Below, piece by piece: positions 8,826 to 19,200 of a stretch of 64,000 nucleotides of DNA (position 1 is the first letter of the stretch; each line of letters opens with the position of its first letter). The notes under the pieces were generated by a model. It did no database searches. It saw only the letters and a list, made by a program, of their open reading frames with translations, and had not been told where the DNA came from. Source of the stretch: Modestobacter sp. VKM Ac-2977 (GTDB taxonomy: Bacteria > Actinomycetota > Actinomycetes > Mycobacteriales > Geodermatophilaceae); NCBI RefSeq assembly GCF_026968045.1, contig NZ_JAPVBQ010000002.1, positions 856,933 to 920,932 of the forward strand, written 5' to 3'. Position numbers and translations under genes: made by a program.

Positions 8826-9752
8826 TCAGTACCGGATCCGCGGGTCGACCACGACGTAGAGCACGTCGACGATCACGTTGAGCAGGATGAAGGCCGCGGC
8901 GTAGACCAGGACGATCCCCTGGACGACGGCGAAGTCGCGGGCACCGATCGAGTCGACCAGCAGCCGCCCGATGCCGGGCCAGCCGAACACCGTCTCGGTC
9001 AGCACCGCGCCACCGAGCAGGGCGCCGAACTGCAGGCTGATGACCGTCAGGATCGGGATGAACGCGTTGCGCAGCCCGTGCCGGATGATCACCGTGGTCG
9101 GCGGGGCGCCCTTGGCCTCGGCGGTGCGGACGTAGTCCTGACCGAGCACCTCGAGCATGCTGGCCCGGGTCATCCGGGAGATCAGCGCCGTGGAGAAGGC
9201 TGCCAGCGTCACCGCCGGCAGCACGATGCTCAGCGGCTCCCCGCTGCCCGCGGCCGGGAGCCAGCCGAGGGTGACCGCGAAGAGCAGGATGAGCAGCAGG
9301 CCCAGCCAGTAGACCGGCATGGACACGCCCATCATCGCCACGCTGGAGATCACGTGGTCGACGATCGAGTTGCGCCGGACGGCGGCGACCACCCCGGCGG
9401 TGACCCCGGCGATGGTGCCGATGATCGTCGCCACGACCGCCAGGATCAGCGTCGCCGGGAGCCGGACGGCGATCTCGCTGGACACCGGGGCCGAGGTGCG
9501 CGCCGAGGTGCCCAGGTCACCGGTCAGCACGCCGGTGATGAACGACCAGTACTGCGTCAGCAGGGACTGGTCGAGCCCCAGCTCGGCCCGGAGCCGGGCG
9601 ACCTGCTCCTCGCTGGCGTTCAGCCCGGCCAGCACCCGCGCGGGGTCGCCGGGCAGCACGCGCAGCATCAGGAAGATCAGGATCGACACCCCGAAGAGGG
9701 TGATCAGCGACAGCAGCAGGGTGCGCACGATGTGCGCGGCGGTGCCCTTCAT
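8826..9752 (-). CDS. Oligopeptide-type ABC transporter permease (DppB/OppB family)
   Basis: 308 residues from ATG at 9752. The N-terminal helix LLLSLITLFGVSILIFLML leads to RVLPGDPARVLAG, the conserved DppB/OppB opening, then five or six membrane helices. The EAA-type loop reads RTAEAKGAPPTTVIIRHGLR. Typical family length. It follows the substrate-binding protein gene in the operon, separated by a strong hairpin, and precedes the DppC-like permease. Confidence 0.92.
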   Translation of the reverse strand: MKGTAAHIVRTLLLSLITLFGVSILIFLMLRVLPGDPARVLAGLNASEEQVARLRAELGLDQSLLTQYWSFITGVLTGDLGTSARTSAPVSSEIAVRLPATLILAVVATIIGTIAGVTAGVVAAVRRNSIVDHVISSVAMMGVSMPVYWLGLLLILLFAVTLGWLPAAGSGEPLSIVLPAVTLAAFSTALISRMTRASMLEVLGQDYVRTAEAKGAPPTTVIIRHGLRNAFIPILTVISLQFGALLGGAVLTETVFGWPGIGRLLVDSIGARDFAVVQGIVLVYAAAFILLNVIVDVLYVVVDPRIRY

Positions 9753-9804
9753 CCCCGTCCTCTCCCGTACCCGGACCGGCGGCCTGCGTGCACCGCCGGG
9801 CGGT

Positions 9805-9834
9805 GGCCGCCCCTGCCCGCAGGCAGGGGCGGCC
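9805..9834 (-). terminator. Intra-operon hairpin between binding protein and permease genes
   Basis: GGCCGCCCCTGCC at 9805-9817 pairs perfectly with 9822-9834 around a 4-base loop, shortly after the binding-protein stop at 9847. Hairpins here commonly stabilise or terminate the upstream message so binding protein exceeds permease. The role here is inferred from position. Confidence 0.65.
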
Positions 9835-9846
9835 GCCCGATGGTGG

Positions 9847-11439
9847 TCAGCTCTCCGGCCGCGCGTACATGGCGTCGAACTTCTCGACCGGGGTGGCGCC
9901 GATGCCGGTCAGGTCCGCGTCGTAGACGATCGGGAAGGACTGCGTCCAGAGGAAGATCCAGGGCGCGTCGTCCCAGATGATCTGCGAGGCGTCGCAGTAC
10001 AGCTGCTCCCGGACGTCGGGGTCGGTCTCCACGTCCGCCTGGGCGAGGATCTCCTCGACCTCCGGGTTGGTGTAGAACGACGTCCCCAGACCGGCCGGCG
10101 GGTGCGTGGCCTGGCGGAACATCTGCATCTGGAAGTCCGCGTCGAGGTAGGCGGGTGCCCAGCCGAGCAGGTGCGCCTCCGGTGTGTTCTCCGTGACCGG
10201 TGCGTTCACCCGGGCGAGGAACGACGGGAAGTCACTGGTGGAGACGGTGACGTCCAGCCCGACCTCGCGCAGGTAGCCGGCGATGGCCTCGGCCGCCTGG
10301 GCGTCCTGCACGTACCGGCCGCTGGGGGTGAGCAGCTCGATGCTCGCCCCCACCGCACCGGCCTCCTCCAGCAGCTGCCGGGCCAGCTCCGGGTCGTACT
10401 CGTAGGAGCCGGTCTCGCAGTAGCCGAACAGGCTCGGGGCCATCGGTGCATCCAGCACCTCGGCGGCGCCGAAGAGCACGTTGTCGATGATCGCCTGCTT
10501 GTCGACCGCGTAGTTCATCGCCTGGCGGACCAGGGGGTTGGACGTCACCGGGTCGGTGTTGTCCAGCGCGATGAAGATGGTGCGGTCGCTCTCGGCGAGC
10601 AGCACCTCGACGTCCTCGTTGGCCTGCAGCGACTCGATGTCCGACACCGGCGGCAGGATGATCATGTCGACCTGGCCGGCGAGCAGCAGGCTCTCCCGGG
10701 TCGCCGCCTCGGGGACCACCCGGAAGACGACGGTCTCGTAGTAGGGCTCCTCACCCCAGTAGTCGTCGTACTTGGTGACGGTGAGGCTCTCCCCGGCGGT
10801 GTACTCGCCGAACTCGTACGGCCCGGTCCCGACCGGCCGGGTGTACTCCTGGTAGCTGTTGCCCTCCGCGTCGACCGAGGTCGGGGAGATGATCCCGGCG
10901 ACCGTGGCCGACAGCGCGCTGACGAAGCCGGGCGAGGGCTGGCTGAGGGTGACCTCGACGGTGTTCTCGTCGACGGCGGTGGCCGACTCGAAGGCCGCGA
11001 ACGCCGCGCCCTGCGGCACGGTCAGCTCCGGGTCGGTGATCCGCTCGAGGTTGTAGACGACGGCCTCGGCGTCGAACGGCGTCCCGTCCTGGAACGTGAC
11101 GCCCTCGCGCAGCTCGAAGGTGAGCGTGAGGCCGTCCTCGGAGACCTCGTAGGACTCGGCGAGGACCCCGGCGATCTCGCCTTCGTCGTCGATCTCCACC
11201 AGCGTCTCGACCACGTAGTCGACCATGTTGGACACGGTCGTCGTGGTCTGCCCGGCCGGGTCGAACGTGTCCGGGTCGATGCCCACGGCGATGGAGAAGG
11301 TGGCGTCCCCGCCCTCCCCGTCGGCCGCGGGCGCTTCCGGGTCGCTGACGCTGCAGGCGCTGAGCAGCAGGCCCAGCGCCGCGGCGGCGGCCAGGGACCT
11401 GATCCGGGAGGGGCTGCGTCGTGCTCGGGTCGTGTTCAT
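9847..11439 (-). CDS. Peptide-type ABC transporter substrate-binding lipoprotein (SBP family 5)
   Basis: 530 residues from ATG at 11439 (GGAAG five bases upstream; an in-frame start ten codons earlier is less likely). A twin-basic N-terminus and hydrophobic segment end in LLLSACS, a lipobox anchoring it outside the membrane. The body matches solute-binding family 5 (DppA/OppA class): VETLVEIDDEGEIAGVLAES, YEVSEDGLTLTFELREGVTF, the TGPYEFGEY block and the C-terminal SQIIWDDAPWIFLW. Family length is 500-560 residues. It delivers substrate to the DppB/DppC-like channel encoded downstream; specificity cannot be read. Confidence 0.93.
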   Translation of the reverse strand: MNTTRARRSPSRIRSLAAAAALGLLLSACSVSDPEAPAADGEGGDATFSIAVGIDPDTFDPAGQTTTTVSNMVDYVVETLVEIDDEGEIAGVLAESYEVSEDGLTLTFELREGVTFQDGTPFDAEAVVYNLERITDPELTVPQGAAFAAFESATAVDENTVEVTLSQPSPGFVSALSATVAGIISPTSVDAEGNSYQEYTRPVGTGPYEFGEYTAGESLTVTKYDDYWGEEPYYETVVFRVVPEAATRESLLLAGQVDMIILPPVSDIESLQANEDVEVLLAESDRTIFIALDNTDPVTSNPLVRQAMNYAVDKQAIIDNVLFGAAEVLDAPMAPSLFGYCETGSYEYDPELARQLLEEAGAVGASIELLTPSGRYVQDAQAAEAIAGYLREVGLDVTVSTSDFPSFLARVNAPVTENTPEAHLLGWAPAYLDADFQMQMFRQATHPPAGLGTSFYTNPEVEEILAQADVETDPDVREQLYCDASQIIWDDAPWIFLWTQSFPIVYDADLTGIGATPVEKFDAMYARPES

Positions 11440-11530
11440 CGGCTTCCGCTCTGACGAGGTGACACGCAACGGGACGGACGGTGGGACGGTGTCGTCGGCG
11501 ACGACGGGGCTGGGGAGGAGGCGGGACCGG

Positions 11531-12607
11531 TCACGCGATCACCGGCTTGACCTCGGCGAAGTGGCAGGCGCTGGGGTGGCCCGAGCCGGCGCGGTCGATC
11601 AGCGCCGGCTCCTCCTCGGCGCAGATCTGCTGGGCCTTGGGGCACCGGGTCCGGAAGTTGCAGCCGGACGGCGGGTTCGCCGGGCTGGGCACGTCGCCGG
11701 TGAGGATCATCCGTTCCCGGCTGCCGCGCTTGGTCGGGTCCGGGATGGGCACCGCGGACAGCAGCGCCTGGGTGTACGGGTGGGTGGGGCGGGCGTAGAT
11801 GTCGGCCCGGTCGCCGATCTCGACGACCTTGCCCAGGTACATCACCGCGACCCGGGTGGAGATGTGCCGCACGACCGACAGGTCGTGGGCGATGAACACG
11901 TAGGCCAGGCCCAGCCGGTCCTGCAGCTCCTGGAGCAGGTTGACCACCTGGGCCTGGATCGAGACGTCGAGGGCCGAGACCGGCTCGTCGAGCACCAGGA
12001 CCTGGGGGTCCAGCGCCAGCGCCCGGGCGATGCCGATCCGCTGCCGCTGCCCACCGGAGAACTCGTGCGGGTACCGGCTGGCCTGCTCGGCGCTGAGCCC
12101 CACCGACTCCAGCAGCTCGTCGACCCGGGCGCGCAGTTCGCTGCCGGAGGCCAGGCCGTGGATCTGCAGTGGCTCGGCGACGATGCCGCGCACCGTCATC
12201 CGCGGGTTCAGCGAGGTGTAGGGGTCCTGGAAGACGAACTGCATCTCCCGGCGGACCGCCTTCATCTGCGCCCGGCCGAAGCCGGTGATGTCCACGCCCT
12301 TGAAGTGCACCGAGCCGGACGTCGGCTCCAGCAGCTTGACCAGGGTGCGGCCGGTGGTGGTCTTCCCGCAGCCGGACTCCCCGACCAGGCCGAGGGTCTC
12401 CCCCGCGGTCAGCGTGAAGCTGACCCCGTCGACCGCGTAGACCGTGCCGACCTGCCGCCGGGTGACCCCGCCCCGGATCGGGAAGTGGGTCTTGAGGTCG
12501 GTGACCCGGAGGATCTCGGTGCCGTGCGCGGCGCGGGTGTGCAGGTCCTGGGGCGCGCCGGTCGGCTCCTGGGCAGCGCCTCTCGACGGCATGGCGACGG
12601 AGCTCAT
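11531..12607 (-). CDS. Oligopeptide-type ABC transporter ATP-binding protein (DppF/OppF family)
   Basis: 358 residues. Walker [15 protein letters not shown], signature [15 protein letters not shown], Walker [15 protein letters not shown] and H-loop [10 protein letters not shown] are intact. The C-terminal oligopeptide/dipeptide extension carries [12 protein letters not shown], the cysteine cluster seen in Dpp/Opp ATPases (Fe-S binding in some members). About 35 N-terminal residues precede the ABC domain. ATG at 12607 overlaps the stop of the DppD-like gene (ATGA), implying coupled synthesis of the two ATPases. Confidence 0.93.
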   Translation of the reverse strand: MSSVAMPSRGAAQEPTGAPQDLHTRAAHGTEILRVTDLKTHFPIRGGVTRRQVGTVYAVDGVSFTLTAGETLGLVGESGCGKTTTGRTLVKLLEPTSGSVHFKGVDITGFGRAQMKAVRREMQFVFQDPYTSLNPRMTVRGIVAEPLQIHGLASGSELRARVDELLESVGLSAEQASRYPHEFSGGQRQRIGIARALALDPQVLVLDEPVSALDVSIQAQVVNLLQELQDRLGLAYVFIAHDLSVVRHISTRVAVMYLGKVVEIGDRADIYARPTHPYTQALLSAVPIPDPTKRGSRERMILTGDVPSPANPPSGCNFRTRCPKAQQICAEEEPALIDRAGSGHPSACHFAEVKPVIA

Positions 12608-13647
12608 GCGCCGCCGCTCCCCAGCCGGGCGCCCATCTCGCGGTAGACGACGGCCATCTCGGCGGGGACCTCCTCGGTGAAGTGGCAGGCGGCGCGCGTG
12701 CCGTCGCCGGTGTCGTACAGCGGCGGCACCTCGGTGCGGCAGCGCTCGCGGCCCTTGGACACCCGGCAGCGCGGGTGGAAGGAGCAGCCGGGGGGCAGGT
12801 CGATCAGGTTCGGCGGCGAGCCGGGGATCGGGTCGAGTCGGGCCAGGTCGACGTCCAGCCGGGGCAGGCTGGTCATCAACCCGAGCGTGTACGGGTGCCG
12901 CGGGGCGGCGAAGATCGAGAAGACGTCGGCGACCTCGACCACCTTGCCGCCGTACATGACCACCACCCGGTCGGCGTGCTCGGCGATCAGGCCGAGGTCG
13001 TGGGTGATGAGGATGGTGGCGGCGTTGGTGCGTTCCTTCGCCGTCTTCAGCACGTCGAGCACCTGGGCCTGGATCGTCACGTCCAGGGCGGTGGTGGGCT
13101 CGTCGGCGATGAGCACCTTCGGGTCGTTGGCGATCGCCATCGCGATCATCGCCCGCTGCCGCATCCCGCCGGAGTGCTCGTGCGGGTACTGGTCGACGCG
13201 GCCCTCGGGGTTGGGGACGCCGACCATCGTCAGCAGCTCGACCGCCCGGGTGCGAGCGGCGTCCTTGCTCAGCTTCTTGTCGTGCAGCCGGAGCGCCTCG
13301 GAGATCTGGGCCCCGACGGTCAGCACCGGGTTCAGGCTGGTCATCGGGTCCTGGAAGATCATCCCGATCTCGCTGCCGCGCAGCCGCCGCAGTTCCTTGG
13401 CCGGCATGGTCAGCAGGTCGCGCCCCTCGAAGAGGATCTCCCCGCCGGTGATCCGCCCCGGGGGGCTCTGGATCAGGCCGAGGATCGACATCGCGGTGAC
13501 GCTCTTGCCGGAGCCGGACTCACCGACCACGCCGAGGGTCTCGCCGGGGAACAGGTCCCAGCTGACGTCGTTGACGGCCTTCACGACGCCGGCGGGGGTG
13601 ACGAATTCCGTCGTCAGGCCCCGGACGGAGAGAACAGGACTGCTCAC
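12604..13647 (-). CDS. Oligopeptide-type ABC transporter ATP-binding protein (DppD/OppD family)
   Basis: 347 residues from GTG at 13647, with GAGGAGG eight bases upstream. Walker [16 protein letters not shown], signature [15 protein letters not shown], Walker [15 protein letters not shown] and H-loop [11 protein letters not shown] are intact. The C-terminal extension includes [21 protein letters not shown] with clustered cysteines. It is the first gene of a seven-gene minus-strand operon: two ATPases, binding protein, two permeases, dehydratase, amidohydrolase. A CRP-like palindrome lies about 100 bases upstream. Confidence 0.93.
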   Translation of the reverse strand: MSSPVLSVRGLTTEFVTPAGVVKAVNDVSWDLFPGETLGVVGESGSGKSVTAMSILGLIQSPPGRITGGEILFEGRDLLTMPAKELRRLRGSEIGMIFQDPMTSLNPVLTVGAQISEALRLHDKKLSKDAARTRAVELLTMVGVPNPEGRVDQYPHEHSGGMRQRAMIAMAIANDPKVLIADEPTTALDVTIQAQVLDVLKTAKERTNAATILITHDLGLIAEHADRVVVMYGGKVVEVADVFSIFAAPRHPYTLGLMTSLPRLDVDLARLDPIPGSPPNLIDLPPGCSFHPRCRVSKGRERCRTEVPPLYDTGDGTRAACHFTEEVPAEMAVVYREMGARLGSGGA

Positions 13648-13743
13648 AAACAGCGCCTCCTCGACCGATCAGTGGCTGAAAGCTAGATCACTGTGACCGG
13701 GTTTGGGTGACGGTCGTGTCACGACGGTGAGTCCGTGCATTCC

Positions 13744-13761
13744 GTGTGACCGGCCTCACAC
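13744..13761. promoter_or_regulatory. CRP/GlxR-like palindrome upstream of the peptide-transporter operon
   Basis: GTGTGA, six bases, TCACAC form a perfect 18-bp inverted repeat containing the TGTGA-N6-TCACA consensus of CRP-family regulators. It lies about 97 bases upstream of the DppD-like GTG and 23 bases downstream of the Lrp-like stop. Catabolite control of a peptide-uptake operon would be sensible; binding is inferred from sequence only. Confidence 0.5.
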
Positions 13762-13783
13762 TCTGTGTGTCGAAGGCGGCAGC

Positions 13784-14806
13784 CTACTGCTCGCCGGGCA
13801 CCGGATCGGACCAGACGTCCATCCGCACCGTGCCGGTCGCGCGCCCCTCGACGTCGAGCAGGTGACCCATCCGCTTGACCGCGCGCAGCACCACCAGCCG
13901 GTCGACCACGACGACGTCGGGCACCACGTGGGAGAGCTCCTGCTCGAAGCGGTGCACCTCCTCCAGCGAGGCCAGCCAGGCCACCACGAGCAGGCTCGGG
14001 GTGCCGGCCAGCGTCGTCGACAGGCGCACCTGGCGCAGCCGGCCCAGCCGGGCCGCGGCGTCGTCCAGCCGCCCGGCCGGGGCGTCGGCCGACAGCACGA
14101 CCATCACCGGCAGCCCGGCCAGCGGCGCGGCCACCTCGGTGCGCAGCAGCACCGCGCCGGAGCTGATCAAGCGGTCGACCCGGCGGCGCGCGGTCGGCTG
14201 GCTGATCCCGGTCGCCCCGGCGAGGGCGGCGTAGGACGCGCGACCGTCCTCCCCCAGCGCCGACATCAGCTCCCGGTCGACCTCGTCGAGCACGGTCGGG
14301 CGGATCAGCTGCGGCGGCCCGCCGCTGGCCCCGGTCGAGGACAGCACGCCCAGCCGCCAGGTGCTGCCCTCGGCGTAGAGCCGGGTGGCGATCCGCGCCC
14401 GGGTGCCGGTGACCCCGGGCACCCGGTCCAGCCGCTCCAGCAGGTAGCGGCCCAGGGTGGGCAGGTCGACGGCGGCCACGGTCAGCATCAGGTCCCGGCC
14501 ACCGGCGGTGATGTCCACCGACAGCGCGTGCGCGTCGCCGGCCAGCTCGTTGGCGACCCGGGTCTTCTCACTCGGCAGGCAGGTCACGTCGACGTAGGCC
14601 AGCACCTGGGCGTGGTGCGACCCCGGCCCGGGCGTGCCGGTGACCCAGGCGGCGCCGGCGGCGCGCAGCCGCTCCCACCGCCGGGACGCGGTGACCGCGT
14701 TGGTGCCGACCATCGCCGCCACCTCGGTCCACGGGGCGCGCGGGTCGCGCTGCAACGCCTCGACGAGGGCGAGGTCGTCCTCGTCCAGCACAACCGATCG
14801 AGTCAC
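13784..14806 (-). CDS. Tandem Lrp/AsnC-family transcriptional regulator
   Basis: 340 residues, twice the usual Lrp length: two consecutive AsnC-type units. The first winged helix is near residues 8-60 (LDEDDLALVEALQRDPRAPW) with a RAM-like half after it. The second begins near residue 170 (LDEVDRELMSALGEDGRASY, ISQPTARRRVDRLISSGA) with its own ligand half. This architecture is known in actinobacteria and usually senses an amino acid or derivative for a neighbouring pathway. GTG at 14806. It lies between the transporter operon and the divergent M20 gene and is the obvious local regulator for both; that regulation is inference. Confidence 0.85.
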   Translation of the reverse strand: MTRSVVLDEDDLALVEALQRDPRAPWTEVAAMVGTNAVTASRRWERLRAAGAAWVTGTPGPGSHHAQVLAYVDVTCLPSEKTRVANELAGDAHALSVDITAGGRDLMLTVAAVDLPTLGRYLLERLDRVPGVTGTRARIATRLYAEGSTWRLGVLSSTGASGGPPQLIRPTVLDEVDRELMSALGEDGRASYAALAGATGISQPTARRRVDRLISSGAVLLRTEVAAPLAGLPVMVVLSADAPAGRLDDAAARLGRLRQVRLSTTLAGTPSLLVVAWLASLEEVHRFEQELSHVVPDVVVVDRLVVLRAVKRMGHLLDVEGRATGTVRMDVWSDPVPGEQ

Positions 14807-14896
14807 TTCAGGCGCCTCTCATGACGGATGACTGCAAATCCTGTCGGAGAACCTGCCGAACTCCTAACGTCCCGCCCACCGATCCGAGGAGGGCAC

Positions 14897-16108
14897 GTGA
14901 TCCGGTCAGGCGCGCTGCGCGAGGACGCCCGCGCGATGCAGGACGAACTGGTCCAGTTGCGGCACGCGCTGCACCGGCGGCCCGAGGTGGGGCTGCAGCT
15001 GCCCCGGACCCAGGAGACCGTGCTGACCGCACTCGACGGCCTGGGCCTGGAGCTCAGCACGGGCACCGCGCTGACCTCGGTGACGGCGGTGCTGCGCGGC
15101 GGCCGGCCCGGCCCGGCGGTGCTGCTGCGCGGTGACATGGACGCCCTCCCCGTGCAGGAACAGACCGGGGTGGAGTTCACCAGCCAGGTCGACGGCACGA
15201 TGCACGCCTGCGGGCACGACCTGCACACCGCGATGCTGGTCGGCGCCGCACGGCTGCTGAGCGCCCACCGGGAGTCCCTCGCCGGCGACGTCGTCCTGAT
15301 GTTCCAGCCGGGCGAGGAGGGCTGGGACGGCGCCGGGTACATGCTGCGCGAGGGCGTGCTGGACGCCGCCGGGTCCCGGGTCACCTCCGCCTACGGGATG
15401 CACGTAATGTCGGCGATGAGCCCCCGCGGGGAGTTCACCACCCGCCCGGGCACGCTGATGGCGGCCAGCGACGAGCTGCGGGTGACCGTGCGCGGCAGCG
15501 GCGGGCACGGCTCGGCCCCGCACCTGGCACGCGACCCGATCTCGGTGGCCGCTCAGCTGATCGGTGACCTGCAGACGATGGTCACCCGCCAGTTCGACGT
15601 CTTCGACCCGGTGGTGCTCACCGTCGGGCTGTTCTCCGCCGGCACGAAGCGCAACATCATCCCCGACGAGGCGACCTTCCAGGCGACCGTGCGCACCTTC
15701 TCGGCCGAGGCCCGGGAGCGGATGCGGATCGCCTCGGTGCGGCTGTGCGAGTCGGTCGCGGCCGGCTACGGGCTGGAGGCCGAGGCGCTGTACCTGGAGG
15801 AGTACCCCGTGACGGTCAACGACCCGGCGCACACGGCGTTCGCGGCCGGGGTGGCGCGGGAGGTCTTCGGCGAGGACCGGTACGCGCCGAAGCTGTTCCC
15901 GCAGTCGGGGTCCGAGGACTTCTCCCGGGTGCTGGCGGAGGTGCCCGGCTGCTACCTGTTCCTGGGCGCCGCCGTGGGCGAGGACCACGCCGACGCCCCG
16001 AACAACCACAGCCCGCGGGCCCGGTTCAGCGACGAGGTGCTCGCCGACGGCGCCCTGCTGCACGCCGAGCTGGCGCTGCGGGCACTGGAGCGCGACGCCG
16101 CCGCCTGA
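14897..16108 (+). CDS. M20-family amidohydrolase (hippurate / N-acyl-amino-acid hydrolase type)
   Basis: 403 residues. Family signatures: LRHALHRRPEVGLQLPRTQ, LRGDMDALPVQEQTG, HACGHDLHTAMLVGAARLL (metal-binding Cys and His), FQPGEEGWDGAGYML, GGHGSAPH and a late SGSEDFSRVL. Relatives are dinuclear-metal deacylases for N-acyl-amino acids, indole-acetyl-amino acids or peptides. GTG at 14897 is chosen because GAGGAGGG lies just upstream; an ATG at 14828 would put 23 extra unconserved residues into the divergent promoter region. Divergent from the Lrp-like regulator with about 90 bases between starts, so probably under its control and part of the same catabolic theme. Confidence 0.88.
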   Translation: MIRSGALREDARAMQDELVQLRHALHRRPEVGLQLPRTQETVLTALDGLGLELSTGTALTSVTAVLRGGRPGPAVLLRGDMDALPVQEQTGVEFTSQVDGTMHACGHDLHTAMLVGAARLLSAHRESLAGDVVLMFQPGEEGWDGAGYMLREGVLDAAGSRVTSAYGMHVMSAMSPRGEFTTRPGTLMAASDELRVTVRGSGGHGSAPHLARDPISVAAQLIGDLQTMVTRQFDVFDPVVLTVGLFSAGTKRNIIPDEATFQATVRTFSAEARERMRIASVRLCESVAAGYGLEAEALYLEEYPVTVNDPAHTAFAAGVAREVFGEDRYAPKLFPQSGSEDFSRVLAEVPGCYLFLGAAVGEDHADAPNNHSPRARFSDEVLADGALLHAELALRALERDAAA

Positions 16109-16214
16109 CCCGCCGGCCGGGCCGAGGGCCGCGCGGGGCGACCCTCCCGCCCCAGTTGTCACACCCCCGCCCGGGCTCCCCGATCCGCGGGCCCGACGGA
16201 GGTAGAACGACTCC

Positions 16215-19200
16215 ATGGGCGTCTCCCCGTGCCCGCAGCACACCGCGGCAGCCGATCTCCGGCTCTCCGTGGCCCTCGACTGCGTGCCGGTGGTCGGCGA
16301 GGCGCTGGCCCGCGCCGGCGTGTCCGTCGTCGCCGGCCTCACGCTGACCGGCGCCGGCGAGCCGGTGCACGGCGCGCGGGTGGTCGTCACGATCGCCACC
16401 CCCGACGGCCCGCTGGGCGACCCCGTCGAGCTGACCGTCGACGTCGAGCCCGGCCGGACGACGGTGTTCACCGACCTCGACCTGCGGCTGGACCCGGCCG
16501 TCCTCGCCGCCGTCGCCGAACCCGGCACGGCCACCGTCGAGGCCCGGGTCGAGCGCGATGGCCAGCTGCTGGGCTGCACCCGCACCGCCGTGCGGGTGCT
16601 CGCCGCCGGGCAGTGGCTGGCCGCGCCGACGCCGCTGGCCCTGGAACTGCTGGCCGCACACGTGCAGCCGGGCTCCCCCGCGGTGGCCGGGCTGGTCGGC
16701 GCGGCCGCCGACCTGCTGCGCCAGCGCACCGGTGACCCCACGGTCGGCGGGCACCCGACCGGCAGCGCACGCATCGACGGCACCGCACGCATCGACGGGA
16801 CGCGCATCGACGAGACGGCCGCGGCGATCGTGGAGGCCATGCGGCGCCGGGCGATCCGGCCGCGCCCCGCGGTCGCGAGCTGGGCCGACGTCCCGCAGCG
16901 GGTGCGCACCCCCGACCAGGTGCTCGACGACCGGGCCGGCACCAGCCTGGACACCGTGCTCACCCTGGCCGCCGCGCTGGAGCACGCCGGGATCCGCCCG
17001 CTGCTGTGGATCGCCGCCGACGGCGCGACCTGCCCCGGCCACGCCTTCCTCGGCTACTGGCGCGTCGAACGCTGCGCCGAGAGCGCGGCCACCACCGAGG
17101 TCTCCGGGCTCGCCGAGCTGGTCGAGCAGGGCGCGATCGCGCTGGTCGAGACCACGATGCTGGGGATCGCCGCGGAGCCGGCGACCTTCGGGGACCTGCA
17201 CCGCACGGCCGCCGCCGCCTGGCTCGCCGGTGACCTGCACCGGGTGCTCGGGGTCACCGACGTGCACCGCGCACGGCTGGACGGCGTCGACCCGCTCCCG
17301 CTGCCGGGGCTGCCCGACCGCAGCCCGACCGGGAGCCCGACCCGCGCGGGAGCCCGACCGGCGGGGACGGCGGCCGCGCTGCTGGACCTGGACCGGGCCG
17401 ACGGCGGCGTCGTGCCGCTCACCGTGCCGCCCGGGCGGCTGACCGTCCTCGCCGAGCGGCTGGCCGCCGACGCCGCGCTCACCCTGGTGCCCACCGACCA
17501 GCTCGGTGCCGCGGCCCGGCGGCGTGGCATCCGGTCGGCCCGGGACCTGCCACCGCACCAGCTCGGCGAGCTGCTCGTCGAGCACGGCGGGCTGTACGCC
17601 GAGCTGGGCTCGGTCGACTACGCGCGCCGGCTGGCCGTGCTCGCCGACCGGGCGGCCGCGCTGGTCGAGGAGACCGGCACCGGTGACCTGTACCTGGCGC
17701 TGGGGTCGGTGACCTGGGAGCTCGACGGGCAGCCGGTGCGCTCGCCGCTGGTGCTGGCGCCGGTCCTCCTCTCCCGGGTGGCGAGCACCGGCGCCTACCG
17801 GCTGACCGCCGACCCGGCGGGGGCGATCGGCCCGAACGGGCACCTGCTGGCCGAGCTGCGCCGCCGTACCGGCGTGGCCGTCCCGGCTCTGGACGGCGGC
17901 GGCGACGGCGACCTGGACCTGGCCGTTGCCCTGCCGGCGCTGCGGCAGGAGCTGGCCCAGCGCGGGCTGCCGCACCGGGTCGAGCCGACCGCCGACCTGG
18001 CGGTGCTGCCCGCGGCGTCCGCCCGGATCCGGCAGGACGTCGACCAGCTCGGCGCGGCCGCCCTGCGCAACCCGCTGGTGCCGGTGCTGCTGCGCCCCGG
18101 CCAGCCCTTCGTCGACCCCGTGCCGGCACCCGGCAGCGCACTGGCCACCGACCTGGCCGAGCTCGCCGCGACCCTGCCGCTGCCCGCCGACACCGACCAG
18201 CTGCAGGCGATCACCGACGCCACCACCGGGCGGACCTTCGTGCTCGAGGGCGCGCCCGGCACCGGCAAGTCGCAGACGATCGCCAACCTGGTCGCCGCGG
18301 CCGCGGCCGGCGGTCAGCGGGTGCTGGTCCTCGCCGCCCAGCAGTCCGCGCTGGACGCGGTGTCCCGGCGGCTCGACGGCGTGGGGCTCGGCGGGCTGGT
18401 CACCGGCCTGCGCCGTCCCGCCGCCGTCCCGTCCGATGCCGGGGACCTCCCGGCGGTCGCCCCGCTCCCTGACGAGCTGCGGACGGCGCGGCGCGAGCTG
18501 GCCGACTACGCCGAGCGGCTGCACGCCCTCAACTCCGCCGGGCTGTCGCTGTACGCCGCGCGCGCCGGCGTGCTCTCCGCGGTGCCCGGCACCCCGGCGC
18601 TGCCGCTGGCGGCGACGTTCGTCGCGACCGCGTCGGCGCGCACCACCGCCAAGGTCCACCAGCTGCTGACCACCCTCCCCGAGGTCGCCGCGCGCACCCG
18701 GCCCCGGCCGCGGCACCCGTGGGGGTTCCTCGACTCCGCCGACGCCGACCCGGTGGCGGTGCACGCCGCGGTGCTCGCCGTCGACACGGCGCTGCGCGCG
18801 CTGCCGCCGGCCGGGCCGTTGGCGCGGGTGATCGCCGCGGCGCGGACCCCCGAGGACCTGGACGCGGTCGCCACCGTGCTGGCGGGCCCGGACGTGCCGC
18901 TCGCCGCGGTGGACGCCGTCCGCACCCCGGAGTGGGCGGAGGACGTCGCCGTCCTGCTCGCCGAGATCTCCGCCTTCGTCACCGCGGCGCACCCCGGGCT
19001 CGACGTGGCCCTGCCCGAGGCGCTGGACCTGCCGCTGGCCGGGATCGCCGAGGACGCCGAGCAGGCGGCGGTGTCCGGGCGGTTCGGCCGGGCCAAGCGG
19101 CTGGCGGCGGTGCTCACCGAGCTCACCCCGTCGCTGCGGCCGGACGCGCACGTCGAGCCGACCGACGTCCCGGTGCTGACCGCGGAGCTGCTCCAGGTGC

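Noticed and set aside
2322-14806. Ectoine or hydroxyectoine degradation locus, suggested by the dehydratase, M20 and Lrp genes
   Set aside because: No M24 ectoine hydrolase, cyclodeaminase or aminotransferase is present, and the amidohydrolases are not part of that pathway.
14828-14896. ATG 14828 as start of the second M20 gene
   Set aside because: Adds 23 unconserved residues inside the divergent promoter; GTG 14897 has a GAGGAGGG site at proper distance.
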